A DNA stretch of 47,127 nt from an uncultured Anaerobiospirillum sp. GTDB lineage: Bacteria > Pseudomonadota > Gammaproteobacteria > Enterobacterales > Succinivibrionaceae. The DNA is taken from the NCBI GenBank assembly GCA_944389785.1, contig CALXNP010000008.1, forward strand, positions 1-47,127, given 5' to 3'. Made by a program: the position numbers and the translations under genes. The notes below the pieces were generated by a model that was not told the DNA's origin, ran no database searches, and was given only the letters and a program-made list of their open reading frames with translations. This document shows, piece by piece, positions 43,853 to 47,127 of the stretch. Each line of letters starts with the position of its first letter. Positions within the stretch are counted from its first letter, which is position 1.

Positions 43853-43871
43853 AAACTATAGGAGGATTTTT

Positions 43872-45251
43872 ATGAGCGCTCAGTACACTATTTCTAATGA
43901 GAACATTACATTTAAAGAAAGATTTGCATATGGAATTGGCGACTTTGGCTCTAATTTATTCTTATGTATAGGTACCTTATATTTATTAAAGTTCTATACT
44001 GACGAACTTAATATTCCTGCAGCATATGGTGGTGTGATATTCTTAATATCCAAATTCTTTACTGCTTTTACAGATATTTTAACAGGACTTATTCTAGACA
44101 GCAGAAAGACAATTGGTCCAAGAGGAAAATTTAGACCTTTTATATTATTTGTAAGTTTTCCAACTCTCTTGGTAACCATAGCTCAGTTTGTTCCTTTAAC
44201 TTTTACCTTAGAATACAAGGTAATAGTTGCAACTTTGATCTTTATGTCATTTGGTTTATGTTATAGTTTAATGAATTGCTCATATGGTGCTATGGTACCG
44301 GCTATAACAAAAAATCCTCATGAAAGAGCAACATTTGCCTCTTTTAGACAAGGTGGTTCTACTTTGGGCTTATTAACTTGCAGTGTTGCTTTTATTCCTC
44401 TACAAAAAGCATTTGAAGTATATGGAGTATACAGTTATACCATTGCTGCTTGTATTTTTAGTATAGGTGGTGTTATCTGTATGACTATATGCTATCTATA
44501 TGTTAAAGAACGTTATACTGAAATAGCAACAGATGCAGAAAGACCAAGTATTGTTAAATCATTAGGTTCATTATTTAATAATAAACCTCTTTTAGTTTTA
44601 GCTATTGTTAATCTATGTACTTTAGGTGCTTTTAATATCAAACTTGCTATGCAGGTATACTATTGCCAATATGTTTTAAATGATGTCTATTTATTATCTT
44701 ATATGGGCTTTTTCAGCATGGGATGTGTCTTGATTGGTGTATTACTTGTACCAAAGACCACAGAAATATTTGGCAAGAAAAAGGTATATGTTGCAGGTCT
44801 GTTTATTTGGGTAATAGGTGATGCTTTAAACTACTTCTTAGGCAATAATGAAATTCTATTTGTGATATTCTCTTGTGTTACTTTTTTAGGTACAGCTTTT
44901 GCTAATAGTTTAAATTGGGCGCTTGTTCCTGATACTGTAGATTATGGTGAATGGAAAACTGGTATTAGAGCTGAAGGTGCTGTATATACAGGTTACACTT
45001 TCTCACGTAAGATTTCAGCTGCTATGGCAGGATTTTTACCAGGTATTCTTTTAGCTTATGTAGGTTATGTTGCTAATACAACACAAACAACTCAAACTAT
45101 TGAGGGTCTTAGAGTTTTAATATTCGTAATACCTGGTGCCCTTGCACTATTTGCAATGCTAACAATGTTTATTTTCTATCATTTAGATGAGCAAACTTAC
45201 TATAAAATTTCAAATGAACTTAATCTAAAAAGACAAAAACAAAATAATTAA
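43872..45251 (+). CDS. second GPH-family sulfosugar transporter (YihO/YihP type)
   Basis: A 459-residue paralogue of the upstream transporter with the same layout and motifs (G-I-G-D-F-G-S-N, L-L-K-F-Y-T-D-E-L, D-S-R-K-T-I-G-P-R-G-K-F-R-P-F, P-D-T-V-D-Y-G-E-W-K-T-G-I-R-A-E-G). E. coli also has two such proteins, YihO and YihP, one of which is thought to import sulfoquinovose or its glycoside and the other to export dihydroxypropanesulfonate. It has its own ribosome binding site (AGGAGG) and is separated from the first by a strong terminator. Confidence 0.9.
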   Translation: MSAQYTISNENITFKERFAYGIGDFGSNLFLCIGTLYLLKFYTDELNIPAAYGGVIFLISKFFTAFTDILTGLILDSRKTIGPRGKFRPFILFVSFPTLLVTIAQFVPLTFTLEYKVIVATLIFMSFGLCYSLMNCSYGAMVPAITKNPHERATFASFRQGGSTLGLLTCSVAFIPLQKAFEVYGVYSYTIAACIFSIGGVICMTICYLYVKERYTEIATDAERPSIVKSLGSLFNNKPLLVLAIVNLCTLGAFNIKLAMQVYYCQYVLNDVYLLSYMGFFSMGCVLIGVLLVPKTTEIFGKKKVYVAGLFIWVIGDALNYFLGNNEILFVIFSCVTFLGTAFANSLNWALVPDTVDYGEWKTGIRAEGAVYTGYTFSRKISAAMAGFLPGILLAYVGYVANTTQTTQTIEGLRVLIFVIPGALALFAMLTMFIFYHLDEQTYYKISNELNLKRQKQNN

Positions 45252-45271
45252 CCTATCCTCGTAGTTTTATG

Positions 45272-45302
45272 CCTAGGTCTTACGTACCTAGGTTTTTTTT
45301 TT
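45272..45302 (+). terminator. terminator of the sulfoquinovose operon
   Basis: A 7-bp stem (CCTAGGT/ACCTAGG, 7-nt loop) followed by ten T, 21 bp after the last transporter stop. Confidence 0.85.
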
Positions 45303-45392
45303 ATTTAAAATAAGCTATAAATAAAGACAAAATTAATTACTAAATAAAAATAAAAAAGACTAATAAGATAAGTATGTAGTAAGTATGTAATA

Positions 45393-45426
45393 AAAAAATA
45401 TCCCCTAAATTTAGGGGATATTTTTT
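45393..45426. terminator. bidirectional terminator between the sulfoquinovose locus and rplI
   Basis: A perfect 34-bp palindrome centred on CCCCTAAA/TTTAGGGG with A6 and T6 arms, so it has a U-tract on both strands. It ends the leftward rpsF-rpsR-rplI transcript and backs up the rightward terminator 90 bp away. Confidence 0.9.
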
Positions 45427-45456
45427 AAAATCATGTTTTATAGCTATATGCTGTGA

Positions 45457-45909
45457 TTACTTATCAGCAACAATAACAACACGAATGTCAGCTTTAACAT
45501 CAGCGTGTAATTGTAACATAATGTCGTATTCGCCAACATTACGTAATACACCATCTGGTAAACGAACTTCACTCTTGTGAATTTCGCAACCTGCTGCAGT
45601 AACAGCATCAGCAATATCACGTGTACCAATTGAGCCGAATAGCTTGCCTTCATCACCTGCTTTAGCAAGGATAGAAACAGTTGCAATTTCAGCAACCTTA
45701 GCTGCTCTATCTTGAGCTTCTTTTAATTCAGCTGCAATCTTAGCTTCGTACTCTGCACGTTGAGCTTCGAACTTAGCAACATTTTCTTTAGTGGCCATAA
45801 CAGCCTTTTTTTGTGGTAACAAGTAGTTGCGGCCATAACCATTGCGAACCTTAACCTTGTCACCGAGACCACCTAAGTGAGCGATCTTATCAAGAAGAAT
45901 AACTTCCAT
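45457..45909 (-). CDS. rplI: 50S ribosomal protein L9
   Basis: A 150-residue L9 with the N-terminal rRNA-binding motif [17 protein letters not shown] and the long connecting helix (about 40-75) to the C-terminal domain. Length matches E. coli L9 (149). It is last in the rpsF-rpsR-rplI operon. Confidence 0.97.
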   Translation of the reverse strand: MEVILLDKIAHLGGLGDKVKVRNGYGRNYLLPQKKAVMATKENVAKFEAQRAEYEAKIAAELKEAQDRAAKVAEIATVSILAKAGDEGKLFGSIGTRDIADAVTAAGCEIHKSEVRLPDGVLRNVGEYDIMLQLHADVKADIRVVIVADK

Positions 45910-45936
45910 TTTTAACCTTCCTAGTTAAGCCACAAA

Positions 45937-46167
45937 TTAACGGCTGTGTAAATCGGTGTAAGGTAAAAGGGCTAAATAACGTGCACGCTTAATAGCTGTA
46001 GCTAATTGACGTTGATACTTAGCACTGGTACCAGTAATACGGCTTGGAACGATCTTACCAGACTCGGTAACATAGTTCTTTAATAAAGCAACATCCTTGT
46101 AATCTATCTCTGCAACACCTTCTGCAGTGAAGCGGCAGAACTTACGACGATGGAAATAACGTGCCAT
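45937..46167 (-). CDS. rpsR: 30S ribosomal protein S18
   Basis: A 76-residue S18 (starting [13 protein letters not shown], ending with H-S-R) that pairs with S6 on the 30S platform. It begins 14 bp after rpsF; the priB gene found between them in E. coli is absent. Confidence 0.97.
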   Translation of the reverse strand: MARYFHRRKFCRFTAEGVAEIDYKDVALLKNYVTESGKIVPSRITGTSAKYQRQLATAIKRARYLALLPYTDLHSR

Positions 46168-46181
46168 TTAGTAGTTCTCCT

Positions 46182-46607
46182 TTATTCTTCAGACTCTATT
46201 GGTGATGATAATTCTTCAACATCAGCGTTTTGCTCATCATCTTTTGCACGACGACGCTCTGCTTCATCATCACGTACACGACGCTCTTCACGAGCCTTCA
46301 TCATAGGAGATTGCTCAGTGATTGGACCATGAGTACGGATAATGATGTTACGAATTATAGCATCATTAAAGCGGAAGTTGTTTTCGATATTATCGATAGA
46401 CTCTTGCTCAGCCTCAACGTTCATTAAAACGTAGTGAGCCTTGTGTAACTTATCAATTGGGTATGCTAATTGACGACGACCCCAATCTTCTAAACGGTGA
46501 ATCTTACCACCATTCTTTTCAATCTCGCCCTTATAGCGATCGATCATTCCAGGTACTTGATCGCTTTGATCTGGATGTACCAAGAAAACTATTTCGTAGT
46601 GACGCAT
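46182..46607 (-). CDS. rpsF: 30S ribosomal protein S6
   Basis: A 141-residue S6 with the [13 protein letters not shown] start, the R-x-E-D-W-G-R-R-x-L-A-Y-P-I segment and a long acidic C-terminal tail ending in S-E-E, the type of tail that RimK extends with glutamates. A strong AAGGGG ribosome binding site precedes the ATG. Confidence 0.97.
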   Translation of the reverse strand: MRHYEIVFLVHPDQSDQVPGMIDRYKGEIEKNGGKIHRLEDWGRRQLAYPIDKLHKAHYVLMNVEAEQESIDNIENNFRFNDAIIRNIIIRTHGPITEQSPMMKAREERRVRDDEAERRRAKDDEQNADVEELSSPIESEE

Positions 46608-46627
46608 AACTGCCCCTTACGGTAAAA

Positions 46628-46655
46628 GTCTTAAATTGCCAGTCACATTTAAGAC
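46628..46655 (-). promoter_or_regulatory. rpsF leader hairpin, candidate S6:S18 autoregulatory site
   Basis: On the minus strand a 9-bp stem (GTCTTAAAT/ATTTAAGAC) with a 10-nt loop is followed by TTTTACCG and the ribosome binding site. S6:S18 complexes repress rpsF through leader hairpins with an ACCG-type motif in many bacteria. The exact bulge geometry was not modelled. Confidence 0.45.
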
Positions 46656-46710
46656 AAGGAAGCTAACATGTTTGTATTACTAATATACAAATCATGCGAC
46701 TGAACGCGGT

Positions 46711-46738
46711 GTATTATACTAAAAAAATAAAATAATGC
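46711..46738 (-). promoter_or_regulatory. promoter of rpsF-rpsR-rplI
   Basis: On the minus strand TTGCAT (46733-46738) and TATAAT (46711-46716) are 16 bp apart, giving a leader of about 100 nt before rpsF. Confidence 0.7.
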
Positions 46739-46770
46739 AAGCTTTAAGCTTTAATTTATCAAAAAAGATC

Positions 46771-47034
46771 AGCGACTAAAACCCTATTCTTTAGGACGGG
46801 GATACAGCCGCACGGTGTAAGAGCTTTTTTAATAGATTGTTCTTAGCTCGTTAAAAATTTATGCTGTAAAAACTTTTCTTCTATAATTAGTGACAAGAGG
46901 AGCAATACTTGCCCAGATGACCTGTCAAGCGAACCTCATAAGAGGTTGGCAGTAGAAACCTGCCGAAGCTTACAACAATAGCATTATTATTTAGTGATAG
47001 GAATCCTCGGTCTTTAAGCTGGGGAGGACATCAA
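46771..47034 (+). mobile_element. IS200/IS605-type remnant or MITE without tnpA or tnpB
   Basis: Two subterminal hairpins of the IS200/IS605 kind bound a ~265-bp stretch: CCCTATTC/GGACGGGG with loop TTTA (46782-46801, one mismatch) at the left, and CCTCGGT/GCTGGGG-type pairing with loop CTTTAA (47005-47024, with G-U pairs) at the right, followed by AGGACATCAA. The right hairpin plus AGGAcaTCAA closely follows the right-end consensus of tnpB-bearing elements (stem, AGGATGTCA). No ORF of useful length lies between the ends. Outer boundaries are approximate because these elements make no target duplication. Confidence 0.6.
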
Positions 47035-47050
47035 AAATAAAACAAACTAC
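46875..47050 (+). ncRNA. candidate TnpB guide RNA (omega/reRNA) scaffold
   Basis: The 3' half of the remnant has the build of a right-end RNA: hairpin AACCTC/GAGGTT (46932-46947, loop ATAA), hairpin GGCAG/CTGCC (46948-46964), a linker, and the terminal hairpin at 47005-47024 ending in ACATCAA. In IS605-family systems the RNA continues past the element end, and the first flanking bases (here from about 47035) act as guide. Ends are approximate; expression and a partner TnpB elsewhere are unproven. Confidence 0.4.
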
Positions 47051-47127
47051 TACGGCAAACCGATGAAGCGTGTTAGATCACACTTTTGATTTGCATGATA
47101 CCTATAAATTAGGGTAAGTTGACAGCT
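47051..47127. mobile_element. left end of an insertion sequence related to MITE 5600-5820
   Basis: TACGGCAAACCGA, 12 variable bases, GATCACA and a T-run reproduce the terminal repeat of the MITE at 5600-5820 without gaps. The element runs off the right edge, so it is either another MITE or the full-length parent insertion sequence. If the 9-bp duplication rule holds, its left target copy is ACAAACTAC (47042-47050). Confidence 0.6.

Noticed and set aside
46771..47034. Reading the element as an IscB-type HEARO RNA
   Set aside because: The right-end stem with AGGACATCAA fits IS605/TnpB right ends better, and no HNH or RuvC frame follows within the window.
1..47127. CRISPR array or prophage
   Set aside because: No regularly spaced direct repeats, cas genes, integrase or phage structural genes were seen.

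Overview
The window is chromosomal DNA from a strongly AT-rich gammaproteobacterium. The evidence is the gene order: tRNA-Gln/Met cluster, miaB-ybeZ-ybeY-ybeX-lnt, leuS-lptE-holA-nadD-rsfS-rlmH-mrdA-mrdB-mltB-rlpA-dacA-ybeD, dam, and rpsF-rpsR-rplI are all Gram-negative gammaproteobacterial arrangements, with lipoproteins, LPS assembly (LptE) and diderm wall enzymes. A host-associated anaerobe such as a Succinivibrionaceae member would fit (low GC, TRAP binding protein, sulfosugar use), but this is inference and no marker here proves it.

Layout. 1-130: minus-strand leader and promoter of an rRNA operon that lies off the left edge. 412-5185: accessory genes (YfcE-type phosphodiesterase, YhcH-type sugar protein, small secreted protein, DHA2-type MFS exporter, orphan TRAP-type binding lipoprotein), with a 265-bp MITE at 2014-2278. 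5343-6643: two tRNA-Gln/tRNA-Met clusters on the minus strand, with a second MITE (5600-5820) inserted just upstream of one tRNA promoter. 7032-13781: a small lipoprotein, an overlooked VbhA-like antitoxin with a Fic toxin, then miaB-phoH-ybeY-corC-lnt. 13778-16962: LysR regulator, MFS transporter and L,D-transpeptidase on the minus strand. 17132-18352: one flagellin gene. 18813-32676: leuS to ybeD and sanA, covering tRNA charging, LPS transport, DNA polymerase III delta, NAD synthesis, ribosome factors and the rod-shape/peptidoglycan machinery. 32751-33887: dam and two identical tRNA-Ala genes.

34140-45251 is a complete sulfoquinovose (sulfo-EMP) catabolic locus: regulator (yihW) and kinase (yihV) on the minus strand, divergent from isomerase (yihS), mutarotase (yihR), sulfolactaldehyde reductase (yihU), aldolase (yihT), sulfoquinovosidase (yihQ) and two GPH-family transporters. 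Sulfoquinovosides would be imported, hydrolysed, isomerised, phosphorylated and split to DHAP and sulfolactaldehyde; the latter is reduced to dihydroxypropanesulfonate for export. Shared operator-like words, a CRP-like site and terminators ahead of each transporter suggest layered control.

45457-46607 holds rplI, rpsR and rpsF (minus strand, without priB). The right edge is mobile DNA: a roughly 265-bp IS200/IS605-type remnant with two terminal hairpins and a TnpB-guide-RNA-like 3' end but no tnpB, followed 17 bp later by the inverted-repeat end of an insertion sequence whose terminus matches the MITE at 5600-5820.

The least ordinary content is the mobile-element layer: two MITE families with 9-bp target duplications and a shared inner repeat motif, one of them encoding a 32-residue relic of a transposase, and the tnpB-less guide-RNA-like element.
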